A DNA stretch of 38,660 nucleotides from Campylobacteraceae bacterium. Its GTDB lineage: Bacteria; Campylobacterota; Campylobacteria; Campylobacterales; BB28. The stretch covers positions 1 through 38,660 of the forward strand of contig JADGEE010000017.1 in the NCBI GenBank assembly GCA_016744535.1, written 5' to 3'. The first letter of the stretch is position 1, and each line of letters opens with the position of its first letter. Both the position numbers and the translations under genes were made by a program. Under the pieces are notes generated by a model. That model was not told the origin of the DNA and made no database searches. It saw only the letters and a list, made by a program, of their open reading frames with translations. Positions 16,066 to 24,568 of the stretch are shown here, in pieces.

Positions 16066-17140
16066 ATTCTTTAAAGATATTTCTGCATTTTTCTTTTTCT
16101 ATTTTGCTTCAATTGCAGTTTATATTATATTTATGCCAAAAGTTTTAAATGATTTAGGATATAGTCCAACTCAAATAGGAGTAGTTTTTGCAATTTTACC
16201 ACTTATTAGATTCTTAACTCCATTTTTCTTTCTGAAAAAATTTAAATTGAATCAAAAACTATTTATTACAGCCTCAATTTTAAATATAATTGGTGTTGGT
16301 TCATTTTTCTTTACAATGGAGTATTTTTATCTATTTATGATTAGTAATATTTTTTTTGGAATTGGAATGAGTCTAACTCTTCCTTATATTGAAACTATAT
16401 CTTTAGCAAAACTCAAAGAAAATTACGGTAAATCAAGACTCTATGGCTCAATTGGATTTATGTTAATAACTCTTGTTTTAGCTAAATTTTTAACTCCAAC
16501 TCTAGGAATTATTTATCTTCTGATTTCAGTTATAATTGTCTCTATTTTTGGGTTTTTAGTCTCAAAAGCTGAAGATAAAATAGAAAAAAAAGAGGAGAGT
16601 CACGAAAAATTTTCAATGCTAACTCACTGGCAACTATGGGTTAGTATGTTTTTAATGCAAGTAGCATTTGGCTCTTTTTATAACTTCTTTACAATTTATG
16701 CCACAGATAGAAGTATAGATTTAGAGATGGTTAGTTATTTATGGGCTTTTGGAATTATTTGTGAAATTATAATGTTAAATTATCAAGCCCCACTCTTAAA
16801 AAAATTCTCTCTTTTATCTATCATAAAATTTACTATAATCATCACTACACTTAGATGGTTTTTAGTCTTTATGTTCCCAACTTCACTACCTATATATTTT
16901 ATATCTCAAAGCTTACACGCATTTAGTTTTGCCCTGTATCACACAGCAACACTTAGCTATATCTATTCACTTTATAAAAATAAACAGTTAGCAAACCAGT
17001 TCTTTTATGGATTCTCTTATGGTTTAGGTGGATTTATCGGGGCATTACTTGCAGGACAATTATATGGAGATTATCTATTTTTATCTTCAGCAATTATAAC
17101 TTTTATAGCGTGGGTTATTTTGGGGAAAAAGTCATATTAA
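16055..17140 (+). CDS. MFS transporter, PPP/HcaT-like
   Basis: This 361-residue, 12-helix carrier belongs to the MFS_1-like/PPP group exemplified by E. coli HcaT (phenylpropionate permease): a short N-terminus, FYFASIAVYIIFMPKVLND in helix 1, GYSPTQIGVVFAILPLIRF in helix 2, and YGKSRLYGSIGFM at the helix 4-5 loop. The substrate cannot be read from sequence. It is the last gene of the plus-strand run. Its stop codon shares the palindromic TTAA with the cysS stop on the other strand, so the two converging genes overlap by four bases. Confidence 0.8.
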   Translation: MINRFFKDISAFFFFYFASIAVYIIFMPKVLNDLGYSPTQIGVVFAILPLIRFLTPFFFLKKFKLNQKLFITASILNIIGVGSFFFTMEYFYLFMISNIFFGIGMSLTLPYIETISLAKLKENYGKSRLYGSIGFMLITLVLAKFLTPTLGIIYLLISVIIVSIFGFLVSKAEDKIEKKEESHEKFSMLTHWQLWVSMFLMQVAFGSFYNFFTIYATDRSIDLEMVSYLWAFGIICEIIMLNYQAPLLKKFSLLSIIKFTIIITTLRWFLVFMFPTSLPIYFISQSLHAFSFALYHTATLSYIYSLYKNKQLANQFFYGFSYGLGGFIGALLAGQLYGDYLFLSSAIITFIAWVILGKKSY

Positions 17141-18540
17141 ACTTTCTCCCATAAAGTGTCTTGTGGTGTATCCATAATATTTACATTAAGTTTTAAAATC
17201 TCTTCACGAATAGAATCAGCTAACTCATAATTTTTATCTTTTTTAGCTTGATTTCTATTTTCTATTAAGTCTTCTATTTTTGCTTTATCCTCTTTTGTAA
17301 CTCCTATTTGAAAATACTCATAAGCATCTTTACCTCCTACACCTAAGAGTCTATCTATTAAATTTATATTAGAGATAATTTTTTGCTTAGTTACTTTATC
17401 TTTAGGTGTTTTATCTAAAAATTCATTATATTCACTTATCATCTCTTCAATTGACGCTAAAGCCAAAGATATATTTAAATCATCGCTTAAATCATTTAAA
17501 ATTTTATCTTTAAAGTTTTTATCTATATTCTCTTTATTTACTCCGTAAACTCTCTTTTTAAGTCGATATAATTTATCTAATCGCTTTTTAGAATTTAATA
17601 AATCCTCTTCATTAAAATGTAAATCGACTCGATAGTGAATTGATAGTAGATAGAATCTTAAAATCTCTCCATCATAAGAATCTAGTGCATCTTTGATAAA
17701 AAAACTATTACCTAAAGATTTACTCATCTTTTCGCCATTAATATTTACAAAACCATTGTGCATCCAATATTTTGCAATCTCTTGATTATTTGCACAACGA
17801 CTTTGAGTTGCTTCATTTTCATGATGAGGAAACAGTAAATCTGCACCACCACAATGAATATCAACTGCAAACTCTTGGTTTTTATCATTTAAATATTTAT
17901 CTATCATCGCACTACACTCTAAGTGCCAACCTGGGCGACCTTCACCAAAAGGAGAATCAAAAAATATCTCATCATCTTTAGTTTTTGCTTTCCATAAAAC
18001 AAAATCTTTAAAGTTCTTTTTTTGAGTATTTACCTCAACTCTATTTTCTGTCTCATTCTCATTTTGGATTCTATTGCTTATAGTTAAATATTTTTCATCT
18101 TTAGTTGTATTAAAATATATATCGCCACTTTCAACTTTATAAGCAAAATTTTTATCTATTAAAGTTTGAATTAATTCAAACATCTCTTTTAAAGTTTCAG
18201 TAGCTAGTGGCTCAATATCCGCTCTTAATACATTTAATTTTCCCATATCTTCTAAATATCTGTCTATATAGTGTTTTGTTAAAGTTATATAGTCTTGATT
18301 ATTTTCTTTTGCTTTTGCAATAATTTTGTCATCAATATCAGTAAAGTTTTTAACAAAAGTAACTCTATATTTTAATTCACTCAAAACTCTTCTAAGTAAA
18401 TCAAACGCGATTGAACTTCTAGCGTGACCTAAGTGAGCGTCATCATAAACAGTTGCACCACAAACATAAATTTTAACTTCTCTATTTTTAATGGGAATAA
18501 AATCAATTTTTTCTCTTATTTGAGAATTGTATATTTTCAT
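17137..18540 (-). CDS. cysS: Cysteinyl-tRNA synthetase
   Basis: CysRS attaches cysteine to tRNA-Cys. The 467-residue class I enzyme shows the zinc ligand Cys27 (VCGATVYDDAH), HLGH at 36-39 (HIGH signature), GWHLECSAM, FPHHENEATQS with further zinc ligands, and KMSKSLGNS (KMSKS loop). The C-terminal helical DALR-like region is present. Length is normal. It converges with the upstream MFS gene and reads in the same direction as the 64-residue gene upstream, 37 bases away. Confidence 0.97.
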   Translation of the reverse strand: MKIYNSQIREKIDFIPIKNREVKIYVCGATVYDDAHLGHARSSIAFDLLRRVLSELKYRVTFVKNFTDIDDKIIAKAKENNQDYITLTKHYIDRYLEDMGKLNVLRADIEPLATETLKEMFELIQTLIDKNFAYKVESGDIYFNTTKDEKYLTISNRIQNENETENRVEVNTQKKNFKDFVLWKAKTKDDEIFFDSPFGEGRPGWHLECSAMIDKYLNDKNQEFAVDIHCGGADLLFPHHENEATQSRCANNQEIAKYWMHNGFVNINGEKMSKSLGNSFFIKDALDSYDGEILRFYLLSIHYRVDLHFNEEDLLNSKKRLDKLYRLKKRVYGVNKENIDKNFKDKILNDLSDDLNISLALASIEEMISEYNEFLDKTPKDKVTKQKIISNINLIDRLLGVGGKDAYEYFQIGVTKEDKAKIEDLIENRNQAKKDKNYELADSIREEILKLNVNIMDTPQDTLWEKV

Positions 18541-18577
18541 AATTAACCCTTGATATTTTTTATTTTATTTTACTGTA

Positions 18578-18772
18578 TTAATCCATAAGTTCTATAATTT
18601 CATCAAGATTTTTTCTTAAATCATCAAGTATCAAACCAAATCCTATTATATCTTTTTGACGAACTTGATAGTTATCTAAACTTGTATATAAAACCATATT
18701 TACTATAAAATCCATTTTATCATGTAACACATTTAACTTATCACTTGCATTTAATTCATTTTCTTTACTCAT
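18578..18772 (-). CDS. Small helical protein of unknown function (64 aa)
   Basis: I do not recognise this protein. It is 64 residues, mostly helical and rich in Leu, Asp and Asn, with hydrophobic stretches DFIVNMVLYTSL and DIIGFGLILDDL and no signal peptide or metal motif. The ATG is preceded by AAAGAGGTG at good spacing, which supports real translation. It diverges from the 88-residue gene at 18926, and the 153 bases between them hold two palindromes. The cysS start lies 37 bases downstream, so the two may be co-transcribed. Confidence 0.55.
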   Translation of the reverse strand: MSKENELNASDKLNVLHDKMDFIVNMVLYTSLDNYQVRQKDIIGFGLILDDLRKNLDEIIELMD

Positions 18773-18807
18773 TTTACACCTCTTTTTAATTTTTTATTAA
18801 ATCAATA

Positions 18808-18827
18808 TTACTAAATTATTTTAGTAA
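18808..18827. promoter_or_regulatory. 20-bp palindrome, candidate operator
   Basis: TTACTAAA-TTAT-TTTAGTAA is a perfect 8-bp inverted repeat around 4 bases. It lies 36 bases before the start of the 64-residue gene, where its promoter should be, in the region shared with the divergent 88-residue gene. AT-rich palindromes arise often by chance, so the role is inferred. Confidence 0.4.
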
Positions 18828-18845
18828 AGTAAATATTTTTAATAA

Positions 18846-18861
18846 AATAATACATATTATT
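18846..18861. promoter_or_regulatory. 16-bp palindrome, candidate operator
   Basis: AATAATA-CA-TATTATT is a perfect 7-bp inverted repeat in the same divergent intergenic region, 18 bases from the first palindrome. Its sequence is different from the first, so if both are operators they are not simple repeats of one site. Confidence 0.3.
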
Positions 18862-18925
18862 AATTAAGTATTTTAATTTAAGTGAAAAAAAAGTAATATC
18901 AGACCACTATTAATGGGGCTTTAAT

Positions 18926-19192
18926 ATGAAAAAATCAAAAATAAATTTAGATAACATAACTAATATCACAGATATAAATGTAAAAGATATTGCAAATCAA
19001 TTTGGATTAAGTGCGAAAGAGTTTTATATATTTATGAATAGTGCAAGTGAAAAAATAAACTATATGAAAAAGAATAATCCAAAAGATTATGAGTTAAGAC
19101 TACTCGGAGGAGTATGTAAAGCAAATGATATTAGTATCAATGAATTAATTAAAATGATAGCACTTTATAAAATACAGAAAAAAAAGATTTGA
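18926..19192 (+). CDS. Small protein of unknown function (88 aa)
   Basis: I do not recognise this protein. It is 88 residues and basic, with a segment VKDIANQFGLSAKEFYIFMN (about 19-38) that has the spacing of a helix-turn-helix, then YELRLLGGVCKANDISINELIKMIALYK. A DNA-binding role is possible but unproven. The ribosome site is weak (TGGGGCTTTAAT), which lowers confidence. It diverges from the 64-residue gene and converges on the MNT gene, leaving only 5 bases between stops. Confidence 0.5.
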   Translation: MKKSKINLDNITNITDINVKDIANQFGLSAKEFYIFMNSASEKINYMKKNNPKDYELRLLGGVCKANDISINELIKMIALYKIQKKKI

Positions 19193-19197
19193 AGATA

Positions 19198-19527
19198 TTA
19201 AAACCACTCTTTTTCATATAAAACTTCACCTTTTGTTCGTACATCGTATAGTGTAGTATTTATCAAATTCTCATCGCTATGATTTATATAATATTCATTA
19301 TCTACAACTAAAATATCTTTTGCTACTTTAATATCTTTTAATAAATTTCTAATTTTTCTCTTCTCTTTAATTTTTGATATAACTTTATTTTCTACAATAC
19401 ATAAGTCTATATCACTTTGTTCATTTGGTGTTCCATAAGCATAACTTCCAAATAGTATAATTTTGCTAGGATTAAGAGGTTTTAATCTTTCAATAACTAT
19501 AAGTTTAATTTTTTTTATATCTAGCAT
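19198..19527 (-). CDS. MNT-type nucleotidyltransferase, orphan
   Basis: This 109-residue minimal nucleotidyltransferase has GSYAYGTPNEQSDIDL: Gly27-Ser28 and the metal-binding pair Asp39 and Asp41 (GSx10DxD), with a third acidic residue Asp71 in AKDILVVD. Catalytic residues look intact. MNT proteins are usually antitoxins that AMPylate HEPN toxins, with the two genes adjacent. Here there is no HEPN gene on either side. Its start follows the murJ stop by 19 bases with AGTAGGAGTAA as ribosome site, so it is probably co-transcribed with murJ. Confidence 0.85.
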   Translation of the reverse strand: MLDIKKIKLIVIERLKPLNPSKIILFGSYAYGTPNEQSDIDLCIVENKVISKIKEKRKIRNLLKDIKVAKDILVVDNEYYINHSDENLINTTLYDVRTKGEVLYEKEWF

Positions 19528-19546
19528 TTTTTATTACTCCTACTTC

Positions 19547-20953
19547 TCATATACTAAAAAACTTCAAAAATATATAAATAATTCCAACTTCAACTCCTAA
19601 TAAAAGCAATAATAAAAGTATCTTTTTTTTATCATAAATTATATTTAAAAAGTTCTCTTTTCCAAACTCTTTGACTGTGAGCCAAAATAGAACAAATCCA
19701 CTTAAGCTACTAGCTAATGCAAGTCCAATTCCACCAAATGGATAAATTAATACAAGTGATAAAATAATATTAAAAATAAGCGAAATTGATGAAATTTTTG
19801 CTGAAATTAACTGTTTATGATTTGAATATAACCATAAAGAAAATATTTTTGCTAATCCAAAGGGAATGAGACCGATTAAATACATAGATAGAATTATGCT
19901 TGTATTAATTGTATCATTTCGCACAAATTCACCTCTCTCAAATAATAACCAAGTAATCTCACTGCTTAACATTATCCCACCAACACTAGAAATTGAGAGT
20001 AAAAATAGTAAAATCCAAAAACTATTTTTTAAATATTTTTTTGCTTTTGTTTCATCTTTTAATTTTATAGCTTTTGCAATAGTTGGAAAAAGTGCAGTAG
20101 AGATAGCAATTGCAAATAGTGCTAAAGGTAGTTGAAAAATTCTATTAGCATAATAAAGATAACTAATAGTTCCACTGGCTAAAAATGAAGCTAAATAAGT
20201 ATCTATAAAAGCTGAAATTTGAGCGGTAGAGTTTCCGATAATTGCAGGAAAAAAGTTTTTATTAAATCTTTTAATATCATTTTTTATTTTAGAGGCTTTT
20301 GTTTTTGTACTTTTAAATCCAACAGTGAAAATTTTACATAAGTTTAACTTTTTTAATACAAAAATATGAATTAAAACTTGTAGAAATCCACCAACTAAAA
20401 CACTATAACTTAAATACTCTATAATCTCTATTTTTTCTAAATGTTGTGAAATTAGTAGAGCTGTTATGAGTGAAAGATTTAAAAGTGCTGTTGAAAAAGC
20501 TGTCGTGGCAAAGTGGTTTTTATATTGCAAAAGAGTGCCTAAAAAAGTTACAATAAATATAAAATCTAAATAGTAAAAATTAATCGCTACAAACTTTGAA
20601 GCAATTGTTATAATTTCGTCAGAGAAGCCAAAAGCTATTAATTTAGTGGCAATTGGTGCAAAAATTGTTATAATTATCGAAATCAAAAATATAATCATTA
20701 CAAATCGTATAAATATTTTTGTAGCAAATGCCGATTTGTAACCAGAGTTGATGAAAGATGGTAAAAATGTTTGAGTAAATGCACCTTCTGCAAATATACG
20801 ACGAAAAAGATTAGGTAGCTTAAATGCTACAAAAAAGATATCGCTATATATATTTGCACCTAAAATTGAAGCAGTTAACAAATCTCGAAAGAATCCCAAT
20901 ATTCTTGATATTAAGATTCCAACACTATTTGTAAAAATTGCTTTTATTAGCAT
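19547..20953 (-). CDS. murJ: Lipid II flippase MurJ (MviN)
   Basis: MurJ flips lipid II across the inner membrane for peptidoglycan synthesis. The 468-residue protein has about 14 hydrophobic helices, the N-terminal TNSVGILISRILGFFRDLLT block and FKLPNLFRRIFAEGAFTQTF, which carry the conserved Arg and Glu/Asp residues lining the central cavity. Length is slightly below the usual ~510. GAGGGT precedes the start. It diverges from fapA within 85 bases and the orphan MNT gene follows in the same direction. Confidence 0.95.
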   Translation of the reverse strand: MLIKAIFTNSVGILISRILGFFRDLLTASILGANIYSDIFFVAFKLPNLFRRIFAEGAFTQTFLPSFINSGYKSAFATKIFIRFVMIIFLISIIITIFAPIATKLIAFGFSDEIITIASKFVAINFYYLDFIFIVTFLGTLLQYKNHFATTAFSTALLNLSLITALLISQHLEKIEIIEYLSYSVLVGGFLQVLIHIFVLKKLNLCKIFTVGFKSTKTKASKIKNDIKRFNKNFFPAIIGNSTAQISAFIDTYLASFLASGTISYLYYANRIFQLPLALFAIAISTALFPTIAKAIKLKDETKAKKYLKNSFWILLFLLSISSVGGIMLSSEITWLLFERGEFVRNDTINTSIILSMYLIGLIPFGLAKIFSLWLYSNHKQLISAKISSISLIFNIILSLVLIYPFGGIGLALASSLSGFVLFWLTVKEFGKENFLNIIYDKKKILLLLLLLGVEVGIIYIFLKFFSI

Positions 20954-20971
20954 TTACCCTCTTTTATTTAA

Positions 20972-20979
20972 ATTATAAT
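20972..20979. promoter_or_regulatory. Overlapping -10 boxes for murJ and fapA
   Basis: ATTATAAT contains TATAAT for the plus strand (20974-20979, towards fapA) and, read on the minus strand, TATAAT at 20977-20972 (towards murJ). The two divergent genes are only 85 bases apart, so their promoters could share bases and exclude each other. This is an inference from sequence; TATAAT-like strings are frequent here. Confidence 0.35.
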
Positions 20980-21020
20980 GATATTTTAACTAAAAAGATA
21001 TTAAAATTATTGGAGTTATT

Positions 21021-21038
21021 ATGGTAAAGGATTTTTAA
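21021..21038 (+). CDS. Five-codon leader ORF directly before fapA
   Basis: ATG GTA AAG GAT TTT TAA, with TGGAG 5 bases upstream, ends immediately before the fapA ATG (the TAA is adjacent to it). It could couple fapA translation to leader termination. The fapA gene also has AAAGGA within this leader as its own ribosome site, so the ORF may be incidental. Confidence 0.25.
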   Translation: MVKDF

Positions 21039-22937
21039 ATGGGAACTAAAGAAGTTACTAAAGATAAGAACCAAGAAGAGGAGCTTTTTACACCATATGT
21101 GATTAAGTGTGAAGACATTGTAAAAGAGATAAGAAATGCTTCAAAAGTTCACAGAGTTCCAAGAAACGAAATTGATTTTGATATTATCTCATTTGTCACT
21201 TACATAAGAACAACAGAACATCAAAAAAAAGAGGGTGAGTGGACGGAAGTTGATGGAGAAATTTTAAAAAAATTTAAAGATGAAAAATTTTTAGTTTTAA
21301 GTGACCTTGATGTAAAACAGATTTATGAAATTAGAATAAGACCAATTGATCCAGAAGAATGCAAAGTAGATGTTGTAATAACAGCTAATAAAATTTTTAC
21401 AAGAGTTTCAGCTATTATAAAAGCTAGTTCTAACCTCGAATACTCCCCTGAATTATACTCAAAATTAGTTGAAAATTTAAATAAGAAAAAAATTAAAATT
21501 GGTATTTTAGTTGGACTTTTTGATGATAATATGAGAAATAATTTAAAAGATTTAATTTTAAAATTAAAAGAAGAAATTCATTTAAAAGAGGATTTCAGAG
21601 TTAAAATGTGTGAGTGTATTGACCCTATTCAACCAATTGATGATGTATTGGTTCAACACTATAAAAATAAAAATGAGAAAATAGATGAGCACGGGAGAGT
21701 AGATTACTCAAATAGAGATTTTCTTTTCACTGTTGTTCAAGCTGAACTTTTAATGGAATATGTAAAACCAAAACTTGGAAGAGGTGGAAGAAACTGTAAA
21801 GGTAAATTTATTCCTGTTGCAGAGCCTAAAACTGAACATTTAGATGATTTAAAATTTAATATTACTGATAAGATAGAGAAAAAAGAGGACGATGACTCTA
21901 TTGTATGGATTTCAAAAGCAAATGGATATGTAGATTTTGAGGGTGGAACTTACGATATTTCAGATAAATTAGATGTAGATGAAGTTAGCTTTAAAAAAAC
22001 TGGCTCAATTAACGCTGGTGAAGATACTGATATTAAAATAAATGTTAAAGAGAAAGGTGATATGAGTGATGCCATTGGCTCTGGTGTTAAAGTTACTGTA
22101 GCTGAAGCAAATATTCAAGGAAGTGTAGGCGACGGAGCTGAAGTTAATGGTGGAATTATAAAAGTTGGTGGACAAACTCACGGAAATAGCATTATCACAG
22201 CAGATAAGGCTGAAATTAATATTCACAAAGGCTTTGTAAAAGCAAAAGATGTAAAAATAACTAGACTTGAAAATGGAAGAGTTGAGGGAGAAGTAGTTAG
22301 AATATCTGAAGCTATTGGAGGTGAGGTTCGAGCAAAAGAGATATATATTGATACTGTAAAATCACACTCTATTTTTAAAGCTTCAAGATTAATTGATATT
22401 AAAAAAATTGTAGGTGATGATAATAAATTTGTAGTAGATCCATTAGCACTTAGTACAGATGCAAATTTAATTGCTAATATTAAAACTGCTATTGGTCATT
22501 TGAAAAAAGATATCGATATGTTAGAGAAAAAATATGCCCTAAAAACAAAAGATATTCAAACTACTCTAAAAGCTGCTGATATTGTTAAAAAAAGAATAGC
22601 TCAATCTAAAGCTGAAGGTAGTAAACCTGAAATCGGCGATATTATGAAGTTAAAACAGTATCAAAGTATGATAAATGATCTGAAATCAACAAAAGAACAA
22701 GCTAATCAAAAACAAGAAAAACTTAATAAACTTCAAGCTGACTTAGATAAAATTCAAGAAGCTATTTTTGATGCAAGAATTATTAATAATGATAGTTGGA
22801 ATGGATTTAACTCAATAAAATTTGAATTAGTTAATCCAGATAGAGAGATAGAACACACTCCAAGAGGATATGAGAGAGAGATAAGATTGATTTATGATGA
22901 AGATAGTGATGATTTTAAAATAGAGACAGAGAGTTAA
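21039..22937 (+). CDS. fapA: FapA/DUF342 polymer-forming protein
   Basis: The 632-residue protein has an N-terminal FapA domain (about 30-270, including EYSPELYSKLVENLNKKKIKIGILVGLFD and the FLFTVVQAELLMEYVKPKLGRGGRN segment), a right-handed beta-helix of short turns (about 285-460: TDIKINVKEKGDMSDAIGSG, then VKVTVAEANIQGSVGDGAEV) and a C-terminal coiled coil (about 480-590). DUF342/FapA proteins are reported to affect flagellar placement and polar assembly; the exact role is unsettled. It starts the fapA-ruvA-ddl run, with ruvA 2 bases downstream. Confidence 0.85.
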   Translation: MGTKEVTKDKNQEEELFTPYVIKCEDIVKEIRNASKVHRVPRNEIDFDIISFVTYIRTTEHQKKEGEWTEVDGEILKKFKDEKFLVLSDLDVKQIYEIRIRPIDPEECKVDVVITANKIFTRVSAIIKASSNLEYSPELYSKLVENLNKKKIKIGILVGLFDDNMRNNLKDLILKLKEEIHLKEDFRVKMCECIDPIQPIDDVLVQHYKNKNEKIDEHGRVDYSNRDFLFTVVQAELLMEYVKPKLGRGGRNCKGKFIPVAEPKTEHLDDLKFNITDKIEKKEDDDSIVWISKANGYVDFEGGTYDISDKLDVDEVSFKKTGSINAGEDTDIKINVKEKGDMSDAIGSGVKVTVAEANIQGSVGDGAEVNGGIIKVGGQTHGNSIITADKAEINIHKGFVKAKDVKITRLENGRVEGEVVRISEAIGGEVRAKEIYIDTVKSHSIFKASRLIDIKKIVGDDNKFVVDPLALSTDANLIANIKTAIGHLKKDIDMLEKKYALKTKDIQTTLKAADIVKKRIAQSKAEGSKPEIGDIMKLKQYQSMINDLKSTKEQANQKQEKLNKLQADLDKIQEAIFDARIINNDSWNGFNSIKFELVNPDREIEHTPRGYEREIRLIYDEDSDDFKIETES

Positions 22938-22939
22938 AG

Positions 22940-23500
22940 TTGATTATTGGAATTAAAGGAAAAGTTGAACATAAAGATTTAACAAAAGTTCACTTAGAAG
23001 TAAATGGATTAATTTATAAAGTTTTTACTTCGATTAATTGTAGTGCTAATATTAAAGAAAACGAAGAAGTAAAACTTCATACAACTTTTATTGTTAGAGA
23101 AGATTCACAATCACTTTATGGATTTATTGATATTAACGAAAAAAAGATGTTTGATACACTTATCAAAATAAGTGGAGTTGGACCAAAAGTTGGGATTGCT
23201 GTATGTTCAACTTTTTTACCCGATATTTTTGCCAAAATAATAGCACTTAAAGATACAAAACTTTTAACAAAAGTTCCCGGAATTGGCTTAAAAGGTGCAA
23301 ATAAGATTCTATTAGAGTTAAGCGATTTTCAAATTCAAACTTCAAATGAGCAAAACTCATCATTTAATGAAGCAACTCAAGCCCTTGAAGCGTTAGGATT
23401 TAAAAAAGATTTAATTTTAAAAGTTCTTCAAAACTGTGATGCAAGTGATACTTCAAGTCTCGTAAAAGAGGCTCTACAAAAGATTCAAAAAACAAGGTAA
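22940..23500 (+). CDS. ruvA: Holliday junction DNA helicase subunit RuvA
   Basis: RuvA binds four-way junctions and recruits RuvB for branch migration. The 186-residue protein has an OB domain (about 1-62, IIGIKGKVEHKDL), helix-hairpin-helix motifs (LIKISGVGPKVGIAV and LLTKVPGIGLKGANKILLEL) and the C-terminal RuvB-binding domain (about 140-186, ATQALEALGFKK). The start is a TTG at 22940, because the family always begins near MI-G-x-x-G and no ATG is available there; AGAGAG lies just upstream inside fapA. ddl follows after 6 bases. Confidence 0.95.
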   Translation: MIIGIKGKVEHKDLTKVHLEVNGLIYKVFTSINCSANIKENEEVKLHTTFIVREDSQSLYGFIDINEKKMFDTLIKISGVGPKVGIAVCSTFLPDIFAKIIALKDTKLLTKVPGIGLKGANKILLELSDFQIQTSNEQNSSFNEATQALEALGFKKDLILKVLQNCDASDTSSLVKEALQKIQKTR

Positions 23501-23506
23501 TTATCA

Positions 23507-24553
23507 ATGAAATTAGCAATTATTTTTGGTGGTGTTAGTTTTGAACACGAAATTAGCATAGTAAGTGCAATTGCACTAAAAGATGTTTTAAAATTTGAAT
23601 TAATATATATTTTTTTAAATGAAAATAGAGAATTTTATTTAATTCCAACTGATACTATAAAATCAAATCTATTTAGTAGTGGAGAGTATAAAAAATTTTC
23701 AAAATTAACTCTTAAGCAAGGTGGCTTTTATGAAAATAAAAAGAGTCTCTTTAAAACTAGAAAAGAGTTAGTAAATTTTGATGTAACCTTAAATTTAGTT
23801 CACGGAGGTGATGGTGAAGATGGAAAATTAGCATCTCTATTTGAATTTATGAATATCGACTTTATAGGTCCTAGAATCCAAGCTAGTGTTTTGAGTTTTA
23901 ATAAACACTTAACAAAGCTTTATGCTAGAGATATAGCTGTTTCAACTGTTCCATATCAACTATTAAATATAAACGATAAGAGAGATTTAGATTTTGACTA
24001 TCCTATAATTATAAAACCTCTTAGTTTAGGTAGTTCTATTGGTGTTAGTGTAGCTTCAACTCCAGAGGAGTTTGATTATGGGCTTGATGTAGCTTTTGAA
24101 TTTGATAATAATATTTTAATTGAACCATTTTTAGAGGATTTAAGAGAGTTTAATGTGGCAGGTTTTAGAGCTGATAAATTTGTCTTTTCGAAAATTGAAG
24201 AGCCAACTAAAAACTCAAAAATTTTAGATTTTGATAAAAAATATATGGATTTTGGACGAACAGAGGCTACTTTAAGTAAAGTTAATGAGAGTTTAGAACT
24301 TAGTCTAAAAGAGGAGTTTGCAAAAGTCTATAATACTCTTTTTGAGGGTGCTTTAATTAGATGTGATTTTTTCTATCATAATAATAGAATCTACTTAAAT
24401 GAAATCAATCCAATCCCAGGGAGTATGGCAAATTATCTATTTGATGATTTTAATAGCGTTATTGAAACTTTAGCAAATTATTTGCCAAAAAGTAAAAAAA
24501 TAGAAATTGATTATAAATATATAAACTCTATTCAATCGGCTAAGGGAAAATAG
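23507..24553 (+). CDS. ddl: D-alanine--D-alanine ligase
   Basis: Ddl joins two D-Ala residues for the peptidoglycan stem using ATP. The 348-residue ATP-grasp enzyme shows the N-terminal FGGVSFEHEISIVSA, HGGDGEDG, the ATP-binding IIKPLSLGSSIGVSVA, and C-terminal YLNEINPIPGSMANYLFDD with the metal and substrate ligands. Whether it is the A or B form is not clear. It converges with the TPR-like gene at 24569, 15 bases between stops, with no strong hairpin there. Confidence 0.95.
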   Translation: MKLAIIFGGVSFEHEISIVSAIALKDVLKFELIYIFLNENREFYLIPTDTIKSNLFSSGEYKKFSKLTLKQGGFYENKKSLFKTRKELVNFDVTLNLVHGGDGEDGKLASLFEFMNIDFIGPRIQASVLSFNKHLTKLYARDIAVSTVPYQLLNINDKRDLDFDYPIIIKPLSLGSSIGVSVASTPEEFDYGLDVAFEFDNNILIEPFLEDLREFNVAGFRADKFVFSKIEEPTKNSKILDFDKKYMDFGRTEATLSKVNESLELSLKEEFAKVYNTLFEGALIRCDFFYHNNRIYLNEINPIPGSMANYLFDDFNSVIETLANYLPKSKKIEIDYKYINSIQSAKGK

Positions 24554-24568
24554 CGAAGTAATTAAAAA

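Noticed and set aside
19198-19527. Complete HEPN-MNT toxin-antitoxin operon
   Set aside because: Neither neighbour (murJ or the 88-residue protein) has HEPN features such as the RxxxxxH motif.
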